Assembly: GCA_900551975.1 (NCBI GenBank)
Contig: URYA01000125.1
Span: 1-5,290 of the forward strand
Source: an uncultured Collinsella sp.
GTDB taxonomy: Bacteria; Actinomycetota; Coriobacteriia; Coriobacteriales; Coriobacteriaceae
DNA length: 5,290 bases
Direction of reading: 5' to 3'
The notes under the pieces were generated by a model, which did not search any database, was not told where the DNA came from, and saw only the letters and a list, made by a program, of their open reading frames with translations. Position numbers and translations under genes: made by a program. This document shows, piece by piece, positions 1 to 5,290 of this stretch (its first letter is position 1; each line of letters opens with the position of its first letter).

Positions 1-390
1 CTGCTGTTGGTCGATATCGGCATCGTGGCCATCGCGGCCTTTTTGTATGGCCCGCGTGTCGGTCTGTATTGCGTGCTCGGTCTGTTTGCCAAGACGCTTG
101 TGGTCGACAAGGCCATCGAGAGCATTCATCTTCGTAAGGTCTGCACGGTCATTTGTTCCGAGCCCCTTAAGGTCGAGGAGTTTATCGTCAAGCATCTCAA
201 CCGCACGGCGACCATTAGCCGCGGCTACGGTGCCTTCTCGGGCAAGTGCGTGACGGTGATCATGAGCGTGCTGAGCCGTCGCGAGGCCGTGCAACTGCGC
301 CGCTATGCGCGCGAAGTCGATCCGGGTGCCTTTATCACGATCGTTGACAGCTCCGAGATCGTCGGCAAGGGCTTCCGCGGAACGAACTAG
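1..390 (+). CDS. YitT family membrane protein, C-terminal part with DUF2179 (5' partial)
   Basis: The frame is open from the first base, so the true start lies upstream and only the last 129 residues are visible. Visible residues 1 to about 36 are hydrophobic, broken by a Gly-Pro-Arg turn, and look like the last membrane segment or segments. From about residue 42 onward the chain is a soluble domain matching DUF2179: a GYGAFSG motif at about 75-81, a DPGAF motif at about 107-111 and a closing VGKGF at about 121-125, all in the family's usual order. YitT proteins are widespread bacterial multi-pass membrane proteins. Their cytoplasmic DUF2179 domain is thought to bind a small ligand, and the transported or sensed substrate is unknown for most members. 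The stop is TAG at 388-390. No clear intrinsic terminator follows, so read-through into the next gene is possible. The family call is confident; the function is not known. Confidence 0.9.
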   Translation: MLLVDIGIVAIAAFLYGPRVGLYCVLGLFAKTLVVDKAIESIHLRKVCTVICSEPLKVEEFIVKHLNRTATISRGYGAFSGKCVTVIMSVLSRREAVQLRRYAREVDPGAFITIVDSSEIVGKGFRGTN

Positions 391-448
391 CGCAGACGTA
401 TTCAACGAACCGCCTGCTGGCGCCGTGCACCTTGCAAATCGGTCATCT

Positions 449-485
449 TTGAGTATTTGACCCCACATTGGGCAATAATGATGCT
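449..485 (+). promoter_or_regulatory. Candidate sigma-70-type promoter for the zinc-ribbon membrane protein gene
   Basis: Two overlapping solutions are visible. One pairs TTGAGT (449-454) with AATAAT (474-479), a good -10 with a long 19-bp spacer. The other pairs TTGACC (457-462) with GATGCT (480-485), a good -35 with a 17-bp spacer but a weak -10. Either would start RNA at about 486-492, leaving a leader of about 50 nt before the ATG at 540. This stretch is also more AT-rich than the coding DNA around it. Judged by eye only. Confidence 0.3.
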
Positions 486-525
486 AAAGACATCGTTTGC
501 GATCCAAGTGATTCGTTCAAGATAC

Positions 526-531
526 GAAGGG
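526..531 (+). promoter_or_regulatory. Ribosome binding site fixing the start at 540
   Basis: GAAGGG lies 8 nt upstream of the ATG at 540. It supports that start over the in-frame TTG at 468, which would add 24 residues ahead of the zinc ribbon, has no comparable site, and would lie upstream of the likely transcription start. Confidence 0.65.
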
Positions 532-539
532 ATGATTCT

Positions 540-1799
540 ATGTTCTGCTCGCAGTGTGGCGCCCCCATGGGCGATAACGACAAGTTCTGCGGCGTGTGTG
601 GTGCTCCTAATGCCGGTGCCGCTGGCCCCGCTCCCCAGGGACAGCCTCAGTCCCAGCAGTTTGTTCCGCAGCCGCCCGTGGCGAATGCGCCAAAGGGCTG
701 TGTGGCTCAGGCGTTCCAAGATATGACCAAGACTCCGGGCGTGCTTCAGCGTGTATGCCAAATCGCGTTTTTGCCGGCGCTGATTTGCGTTGTGTCGGTG
801 CTCGTGTTGTTTATTCCCGTTATTGGCGGCATTGCGGCTGCCATCGGCTTTTTGGCAGCTTGCATTGCGAGTGTGTGCGGTTCCGGCTTTGGTATTGAGT
901 GGGGTCGCGATCTGTCGCTCAAGGTTGATGACGGTATGGATCGTCCACTCATGCGTTCCACGTCGTTTGGCCTCGGAGTCTTTTCGAGCGTTATCTCGGT
1001 CGTGCTCGAGGTTATCGCTGCCATTCCCGTTATCGGTGTAGTGCTTTCGCTGGTGGAGAGCGTGGTAATTGGCGCCGCGGGCTCGTATTCGTATTACGGC
1101 TCTTATGCACTCGAGGCAGCGCTGTTCGGCTCGCTTGGCCTGCTTGTCCTGGCTATGATTGCCACGGCGGTCTTGGGGGTCTTCTTTAAGATGTTCGCCG
1201 ACATCGCCGTGATGCACTTTGCGGTGACCGGTCGTGTCGAGAGCGCGTTTTCGCTCGATAAGGTCTGGGCGGCCTTTAAGCACAACAAGACCAAACTGTT
1301 CTGCGCTTCGTTCCTTCCCGAGTTTTTGACGGGTCTGGTCGCCAACGTTGTCACCTGGATCCTGACGCTCGTCTTTGGCACCATTGCCTCTGTCGGTATG
1401 TATAGCTACTACTACCGTCCTTCGGCTATTGAGGCGCTTGTTACCGGCGGTGGCATCACGCTCGTATTGTTCTTGGTGCTGACGGCGTTTGTCACGGTAT
1501 TCCTCACGGTCTTTGGCAAGATGCTCAAGCACCGTGCCGTTGGCTATTGGGCTGCACGTTATGCAAGTGAGTGGGCCGACGAGGACAAGGACGACGTCCT
1601 GACTTTTGTATTGCCCTTCGAGAAGAAGTTCGCTCCTTCGGGTTACAGCGCTCCGGATGTCGCACCCGCGCCTGCACCCGAGCCTGCACCCGAGCAGGTG
1701 CCTGAGCCTGAGTCAGCACCTGTGCCTGAGCCTGAACCGGCACCTGCACCTGAGCCGGCGTCCGAGTCAAGCTCCGACGAGGACCCTCAGGACGAGTAG
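540..1799 (+). CDS. Zinc-ribbon multi-pass membrane protein (DUF4013-like) with Pro/Glu-rich tail
   Basis: This predicted protein has 419 residues. Residues 1-24 form a C4 zinc ribbon with Cys3, Cys6, Cys17 and Cys20 in a CxxCG...CxxCG arrangement. A Gln/Pro-rich linker (about 25-53) follows. Residues about 72-118, 143-229 and 253-338 are strongly hydrophobic and probably give six or so membrane helices; the pattern of Gly/Pro-containing helices resembles DUF4013 proteins. Residues about 346-364 are charged, and 371-419 form a Pro-Ala-Glu repeat ending in an acidic Ser/Asp/Glu stretch. There is no signal peptide, and the zinc ribbon should be cytoplasmic. Zinc ribbons of this type usually act as small structural or protein-docking modules. 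The membrane region has a clear internal duplication (YSYY at 183-186 and again at 288-291). No enzyme motif is visible and the function is unknown. The start was chosen from the ribosome binding site and because the ribbon begins right at this Met. The gene converges on the M20D gene downstream. Confidence 0.88.
   Translation: MFCSQCGAPMGDNDKFCGVCGAPNAGAAGPAPQGQPQSQQFVPQPPVANAPKGCVAQAFQDMTKTPGVLQRVCQIAFLPALICVVSVLVLFIPVIGGIAAAIGFLAACIASVCGSGFGIEWGRDLSLKVDDGMDRPLMRSTSFGLGVFSSVISVVLEVIAAIPVIGVVLSLVESVVIGAAGSYSYYGSYALEAALFGSLGLLVLAMIATAVLGVFFKMFADIAVMHFAVTGRVESAFSLDKVWAAFKHNKTKLFCASFLPEFLTGLVANVVTWILTLVFGTIASVGMYSYYYRPSAIEALVTGGGITLVLFLVLTAFVTVFLTVFGKMLKHRAVGYWAARYASEWADEDKDDVLTFVLPFEKKFAPSGYSAPDVAPAPAPEPAPEQVPEPESAPVPEPEPAPAPEPASESSSDEDPQDE
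1662..1760 (+). repeat. Short tandem repeats encoding the Pro-Ala-Glu tail
   Basis: Units of the type GCACCTGAGCCT, with variants, are repeated imperfectly through this stretch and encode alternating Pro, Ala and Glu (residues about 375-407 of the protein). Such tracts commonly change length by slippage, and the encoded tail is expected to be extended and disordered. Confidence 0.7.
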
Positions 1800-1810
1800 A
1801 CCTGCCGCCT

Positions 1811-1837
1811 ACCATTTGGGGACGGGGTAGAAATGGT
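1811..1837. repeat. Small inverted repeat, 7-bp stem around a G-rich loop
   Basis: ACCATTT (1811-1817) is followed by a 13-nt loop containing GGGGACGGGG and then the perfect complement AAATGGT (1831-1837). The stem is AT-rich and has no T-run after it on either strand, so it is a poor terminator. The GGGGACGG core resembles extragenic palindromes I recall beside REP-type transposases, but one copy in one window cannot establish that. Confidence 0.4.
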
Positions 1838-1858
1838 AAAAATAGCGCTTGATAAATG

Positions 1859-1894
1859 AGCGGGGGCGGACGTGTCGAAACGTCCGCCCCCGCT
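1859..1894. terminator. Perfect 15-bp GC-rich hairpin between convergent genes, likely bidirectional terminator
   Basis: The left arm 1859-1873 and right arm 1880-1894 are exact complements, with a 6-nt loop (GTCGAA) and a run of five G-C pairs in the stem. The hairpin sits 59 nt after the stop of the zinc-ribbon gene and 45 nt after the stop of the M20D gene, where a shared terminator is expected. The T-tracts are weak on both sides (TTTGATAT on plus, TCATTTAT on minus). Termination efficiency is therefore uncertain, and the stem may also serve to protect RNA ends. Confidence 0.65.
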
Positions 1895-1939
1895 TTGATA
1901 TCGCGATGTGGCTATGACTGCGAGATGGCCGCGAATCGA

Positions 1940-3403
1940 CTACTCGTCGTGCTTCTCCTCGCGGCGTGCAGCAGCGCGTGCGTCGTGGATGCCCTTGATC
2001 GCGGCATGGCGAGCCGTTCGGGCATCATGGATGGCGTCGCGAGCCTCGGCGGTCGTCGCCTTGGCAGAGCGCAACTTGGCGGCCAGGTCGGGGTTGGTTT
2101 CGGCGACCGCGGTAATCGCGGGGCCGTCGAGCTCCTCTTGCGTGGGCTCGGCCAAAAAGTCGATAGCATACTGGGCGGCCACCATGGAGCCCTTTGCCAG
2201 CACGGTCTCGTCAATCTTGTAAAAGCAGGAATGCTGGGCGTACGTGGCGCCAATCTTGGGGTTGCGCGTACCTACAAAGGCGAGTACGCCCGGTACGCGG
2301 CGCAGGTACTCCGAAAAATCCTCGCCCGAAAGCGTGCCGCGGTAATGGCCTTGACCGGTGGGACCCAGGCATTTGATTACAGCCTGACGACAACGCTCGC
2401 TCGAGGCGGCGTCGTTTTCGACCTTGTAGTTGGCGATGGTGTAGTCGGTGAGCTCTGCCTCGGCGCCCAAGGCGGCCGCGGTATGCTCCACGATGCGGCG
2501 CATAAGCTCCGGCATTTCCTCGTGGGTCGAATCCCCGTAGGTGCGCACCGTACCGGCGAGGTAGGCCGTGCCGGCGATAACATTGCGCGCGGTGCCGCCG
2601 TGCAGCTCGCCGACGGTGATGACAGCCGGCTCATAGGGGCTGATCTCGCGCGAAACGATGGTCTGCAGGGCATTGACGATCTCGGCGGCCACCATGACGG
2701 CGTCGTGGCCGCGTTGGGGCATGGCGCCATGGCACGAGGTGCCGCGGACATCAATGCGGAACCAGTCGGTATTGGCCATGCGCGGACCGGGCTCGCAGCT
2801 TACGGTGCCGGCGTCAACCTCACTCCAGATGTGCGCGGCGTAGGCGCCATCGACGCCGTCGAGCACGCCCGTGCCGATCATGAGTTTCGCGCCCTGGCCG
2901 TTTTCCTCACTGGGCTGGAAGACGATGCGGACCTCGCCGTGGATGTCGTCGGTCATATGGCGCAGAATCTGCAACGTGCCGAGCATCATGGCGATGTGGC
3001 AGTCATGGCCGCAGGCGTGCATGCAGCCCTCGTTGACGCTGGCGAACTCCTCGCCGGTCTGTTCGGTGACGGGCAGAGCGTCGATATCCGCACGCAGCAG
3101 GATACGGCGGCGCGGCGTGCCGTCCTCGCGATAGGCATCCGGCGCGGTACCGCGAAGCGTTGCCACCAAGCCGGTCTTGAGCGGACGCTCGTAGGGGATA
3201 TTCATGGCGTCGAGCTGGTTGGCGATGTCAGAAGTCGTGCGCTCCTCGGCGAGGCTCAGCTCCGGGTGCTTATGGAAGTGGCGGCGCTGCTTGATGATAT
3301 AGGGTTCAAACTCGGTAGCGATATCTTGGATGGCTGCGGTGACGTCGTCAGCCGCGCGAGCCTCGGTCGCCGCCATAATCTGCTGTGCCTTGGTCTTCGT
3401 CAT
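1940..3403 (-). CDS. M20D-family metallo-amidohydrolase (hippurate / N-acyl-amino-acid hydrolase type)
   Basis: This 487-residue protein has the full M20D signature: HKHPEL at about 44-49, RADIDALP at about 104-111, HACGHD at 129-134 (metal ligands Cys131 and His133), PSEE with Glu167, His191 in AAHIW, His225 in the dimerisation domain (CHGAMP), SGEDF near 359-363 and His391 in QHSCF. Family members hydrolyse amide bonds of N-acyl amino acids such as hippurate, indole-acetyl amino acids, N-acetyl-cysteine or p-aminobenzoyl-glutamate, using two metal ions in the cytoplasm. The exact substrate cannot be read from the sequence. No signal peptide is present. Typical members have about 380-400 residues; this one has about 25 extra residues at the N-terminus and an Ala/Arg/His-rich tail of about 70 residues. 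The start at 3403 is supported by an AAGGAG site. The minus-strand frame stays open far upstream into the neighbouring gene, but that part is antisense and is not counted. The gene is divergent from the YtcJ-like gene. Confidence 0.93.
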   Translation of the reverse strand: MTKTKAQQIMAATEARAADDVTAAIQDIATEFEPYIIKQRRHFHKHPELSLAEERTTSDIANQLDAMNIPYERPLKTGLVATLRGTAPDAYREDGTPRRRILLRADIDALPVTEQTGEEFASVNEGCMHACGHDCHIAMMLGTLQILRHMTDDIHGEVRIVFQPSEENGQGAKLMIGTGVLDGVDGAYAAHIWSEVDAGTVSCEPGPRMANTDWFRIDVRGTSCHGAMPQRGHDAVMVAAEIVNALQTIVSREISPYEPAVITVGELHGGTARNVIAGTAYLAGTVRTYGDSTHEEMPELMRRIVEHTAAALGAEAELTDYTIANYKVENDAASSERCRQAVIKCLGPTGQGHYRGTLSGEDFSEYLRRVPGVLAFVGTRNPKIGATYAQHSCFYKIDETVLAKGSMVAAQYAIDFLAEPTQEELDGPAITAVAETNPDLAAKLRSAKATTAEARDAIHDARTARHAAIKGIHDARAAARREEKHDE

Positions 3404-3413
3404 GGTCGATTTG

Positions 3414-3419
3414 CTCCTT
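3414..3419 (-). promoter_or_regulatory. Ribosome binding site of the M20D gene
   Basis: On the minus strand this reads AAGGAG, 10 nt before the ATG at 3403. It decides the start against the much longer open frame that runs back to 4138. Confidence 0.75.
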
Positions 3420-3454
3420 GCTGGGTTGATCGCAAAATCGTACAGGCTCTCTTC

Positions 3455-3483
3455 AGTATGCCACCTGCCGCTAGGGCTGGTAA
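3455..3483 (-). promoter_or_regulatory. Candidate promoter of the M20D gene
   Basis: Read on the minus strand, TTACCA (3478-3483, 4 of 6 to the -35 consensus) is followed by a 17-bp spacer and CATACT (3455-3460, a fair -10). RNA would begin near 3448, giving a leader of about 45 nt that includes the AAGGAG site. Judged by eye only. Confidence 0.35.
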
Positions 3484-3559
3484 AGTTGCCGTTTGCCGCT
3501 TGGGGTTTTGTTACAAGGGCGGGGGAGTACACTCGGGGGTGTTGAATTTCCTGCCAGAG

Positions 3560-5209
3560 ATGGGGATGCCCATGCAACATATCGATCGGATTATCCGCTC
3601 CAAGAACGTCTTTACCGCGCAAGACGGCATCGATACCGCCCGCGAGCTGGCGATTGCCATCGCAGGCGACCGTATCGTCGCAGTCGGTGCGCCCGATGAC
3701 GTGATCGCCGCCGTTCCCGCCGCCACGTCGGTTATCGATTACGGCGAGCAGTTTGTCTGCCCCGGTTTCCATGACGCTCATCTGCACTTCTTCCATACCT
3801 CGGTCGGCTCCTCGCCGTACATGCTCATGGATATGGGCACGTCCGAGGCTGCGCTGGTGCAGCACGCGCTCGAGTTTTCCCGGGACCTGCCCGACGACGC
3901 TTGGGTTGTGACGCAGGGCTGGCGCGACTACCGTTGGGACCCGCCCGAGCATCCTACCAAGGCGTCGCTCGATGCGGCATTCCCCGATCGTCCCTGCGTT
4001 ATGTATTCGGGCGACGGGCATACGCTTTGGCTCAACAGCCGCGCACTCGAGGCACTTGGCGTTACACGCGACAGCGAGCCACCGGCGGGCGGCAGCTACG
4101 ACAAGGATGCAAACGGCGAGCTCACGGGCATTGCTCACGAGGCGGCTGCCATGCAGCTGCTACCGCGCTGCCTTGAGTGGCTGGGCGAGGATCGCATCGC
4201 AAGCGCTTACGCCGATCAAATGAGGCGGATGGCCGAGCAGGGCATCACCTCGATATGCGATATGTCGCTCATGCCCATGCCGGGCTGCGACTTTATCCGC
4301 GACGACGTCTACGACAAACTGCAGGCAGCCGGCAAACTGGGCATCCGAGCCCATCTATTCCCCACACTGCTGGATGACCAATCGCGCTTGGAAGAACTCC
4401 AGACCCGCTACGCGAACAACGCGCTGCTCTCGGCGCCTGGTTTTAAGCAGTTCTTCGATGGCGTGTCGAGCGAACACACGGCATATCTCACCGAGCCCTA
4501 TACCAATCCGCGCTTCCCGGGCGACCAGGGCCGTCTGACGGTTCCCGCCGAGCGCATGCGCAAGCTGGTTCTGGCGGCTGCGGAGCGTGGCCACACTGTG
4601 CGTATTCACGTCATCGGCGACGGTGCCATCCATGCCGCGCTCGATATCTTTGAGGAGGCCGCCGACCTGTACGGCCTGCCCCAGCACGGTCATAACACGC
4701 TCGAGCATCTGGAGAACCTCTTGCCCGAGGACATCGATCGTCTACGCAAGCTTAACGTCGTTGCCTCGAGCCAGCCCTGTCACATTACACTCGACCCGGG
4801 CGGTCCCGAGCGCGACCTGGGCTTGGAGCGCAGCCGCATCATGTGGCCGTTTGCGACCTATAAGCAGCGCGGCATTCGCCAAGCCTTCGGTACTGACAGC
4901 CCTATCACGCCCGTTACCAGCATGAACGTGCTCTACACGGCTATCACGCGCCAGGACCCCAAAAGCCACTGGCCCGAGGGCGGCTGGTTGCCGAGCGAGC
5001 GCATCGATGCAGCAACGGCCCTGCGCAACTACACTCTGGGCAGCGCCTACGCGGCAGGCGACGAGCAAAACCTCGGCAGCTTGGAGCCAGGCAAATACGC
5101 CGACCTGGTAGTCCTGGACCAAAACCCGCTCACCGTTGACCCCCAAGAGCTCCAGGTCACCAAGGTTCAGGCCACCTATCTGGCAGGTAACTTAATCTAC
5201 GAGCGCTAA
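3560..5209 (+). CDS. YtcJ-like amidohydrolase family protein (amidohydrolase_3)
   Basis: This 549-residue protein has the order of motifs expected of the YtcJ / N-substituted formamide deformylase-like branch of the amidohydrolase superfamily. These are a short N-terminal beta segment (IIRSKNVFTA), the HxH metal pair His74/His76 in PGFHDAHLH, SGDGH with His154, K296 followed by DG at 300-301 in the FKQFFDG motif, His350 in IHVIGDGA, Glu382-His383 in NTLEHLE, and Asp446 in FGTDSP. It closes with the beta-sandwich signature GKYADLVVLDQNP at about 511-523. Length is normal for the family and no key residue appears lost. Such enzymes are cytoplasmic metal-dependent hydrolases of amide or related C-N bonds; the substrate here is unknown. 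The start is uncertain: in-frame ATGs lie at 3560, 3566 and 3572, and a GTG at 3539 has a GGGGGAG 11 nt upstream. The third ATG would put the usual few residues before the first strand. The frame is also open for 568 codons upstream, but that stretch is antisense to the M20D gene. Confidence 0.9.
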   Translation: MGMPMQHIDRIIRSKNVFTAQDGIDTARELAIAIAGDRIVAVGAPDDVIAAVPAATSVIDYGEQFVCPGFHDAHLHFFHTSVGSSPYMLMDMGTSEAALVQHALEFSRDLPDDAWVVTQGWRDYRWDPPEHPTKASLDAAFPDRPCVMYSGDGHTLWLNSRALEALGVTRDSEPPAGGSYDKDANGELTGIAHEAAAMQLLPRCLEWLGEDRIASAYADQMRRMAEQGITSICDMSLMPMPGCDFIRDDVYDKLQAAGKLGIRAHLFPTLLDDQSRLEELQTRYANNALLSAPGFKQFFDGVSSEHTAYLTEPYTNPRFPGDQGRLTVPAERMRKLVLAAAERGHTVRIHVIGDGAIHAALDIFEEAADLYGLPQHGHNTLEHLENLLPEDIDRLRKLNVVASSQPCHITLDPGGPERDLGLERSRIMWPFATYKQRGIRQAFGTDSPITPVTSMNVLYTAITRQDPKSHWPEGGWLPSERIDAATALRNYTLGSAYAAGDEQNLGSLEPGKYADLVVLDQNPLTVDPQELQVTKVQATYLAGNLIYER

Positions 5210-5231
5210 CCCCACATCCCACCCCTCAGTT

Positions 5232-5290
5232 GCGGTGAAATAGTCCCTAAAATCGGCCTTCAAGCCCAAAAACAGGAACTATTCCACCGC
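5232..5290 (-). repeat. Imperfect 16-bp inverted repeat, better paired as minus-strand RNA
   Basis: Arms 5232-5247 and 5275-5290 are complementary at 14 of 16 positions, separated by 27 nt. In plus-strand RNA the two exceptions are A-C mismatches. In minus-strand RNA both become G-U pairs, so all 16 positions pair. The spacer also folds on the minus strand, as a 4-bp stem (GGCU/GGCC, plus positions 5263-5266 and 5255-5258) closing a UGAA loop. There is no T-run after the stem in either direction, so it is not a standard terminator. The right arm ends at the last base of the window, so the element may be larger. It lies 22 nt past the stop of the YtcJ-like gene. It could be a repetitive extragenic palindrome or a structured 3' end of a gene arriving from the right. 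Confidence 0.6.

Noticed and set aside
411..422. CGCC-TGCT-GGCG mini-hairpin after the YitT-family gene as a terminator
   Set aside because: The stem is only 4 bp and there is no T-tract, so it is within what chance gives in GC-rich DNA.
468..539. N-terminal extension of the zinc-ribbon protein from a TTG at 468
   Set aside because: There is no ribosome binding site for it, it probably lies upstream of the transcription start, and the C4 ribbon begins exactly at the ATG at 540, which has a GAAGGG site.
402..1532. Long minus-strand open frame (376 codons) opposite the zinc-ribbon gene
   Set aside because: Its translation is rich in Arg, His, Gln and Asn with no recognisable domain, as expected of antisense to a hydrophobic protein. 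The plus strand has a zinc ribbon, membrane helices and a ribosome binding site.
1525..1815. Minus-strand frame with Val-Gln-Ala repeats
   Set aside because: This is the mirror of the Pro-Ala-Glu repeat tail on the plus strand; the repetitive look comes from the DNA repeat.
1856..3559. Upstream extension that would make the YtcJ-like protein 1117 residues
   Set aside because: The extension is wholly antisense to a complete M20D gene with all its catalytic motifs, and the amidohydrolase fold starts only after 3560.
3404..4138. Upstream extension that would make the M20D protein 732 residues
   Set aside because: It is antisense to the YtcJ-like gene, and a strong AAGGAG site marks the start at 3403.
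4160..5146. Several minus-strand frames opposite the YtcJ-like gene
   Set aside because: None has a ribosome binding site or recognisable domain, and all lie inside a gene with an unbroken set of family motifs.

Overview
The window carries four protein-coding genes. The G+C content looks to be about 60 % by eye. Ribosome binding sites are of the AAGGAG type, and there are no introns, so it is bacterial chromosomal DNA. The mix of genes (a YitT/DUF2179 membrane protein, a zinc-ribbon membrane protein with a Pro/Glu tail, an M20D amidohydrolase and a YtcJ-type amidohydrolase) and the overall style suggest a gut Coriobacteriia member such as Collinsella. That assignment is inference from family knowledge and was not tested by a search.

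Layout: (1) 1-390, plus strand, the 3' end of a YitT-family membrane protein whose start lies before the window. (2) 391-539, a gap with a candidate promoter and a ribosome binding site. (3) 540-1799, plus strand, a protein with an N-terminal C4 zinc ribbon, a hydrophobic multi-pass region built from an internal duplication, and a C-terminal Pro-Ala-Glu repeat tail. (4) 1800-1939, a gap between convergent genes with a small hairpin and a strong, perfect 15-bp GC-rich hairpin that probably ends transcription from both sides. (5) 1940-3403, minus strand, an M20D metallo-amidohydrolase (hippurate / N-acyl-amino-acid hydrolase type) with an unusual Ala/Arg/His-rich C-terminal extension. (6) 3404-3559, the divergent gap holding the start signals of both amidohydrolases. 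(7) 3560-5209, plus strand, a YtcJ-like amidohydrolase with all its expected metal-site motifs. (8) 5210-5290, an inverted repeat that reaches the right edge of the window.

The two divergent enzymes belong to unrelated metallohydrolase superfamilies, but both typically cleave amide bonds in small molecules. A shared start region would fit a small amide or acyl-amino-acid salvage module; this is a hypothesis, and no transporter or regulator is visible. I see no mobile element, CRISPR array, tRNA, rRNA or defence-type operon, and nothing that clearly amounts to a new multi-gene system. The points most worth a second look are the internal duplication in the zinc-ribbon membrane protein, the tail of the M20D enzyme, and the right-edge inverted repeat, whose two imperfections become G-U pairs only when read on the minus strand.
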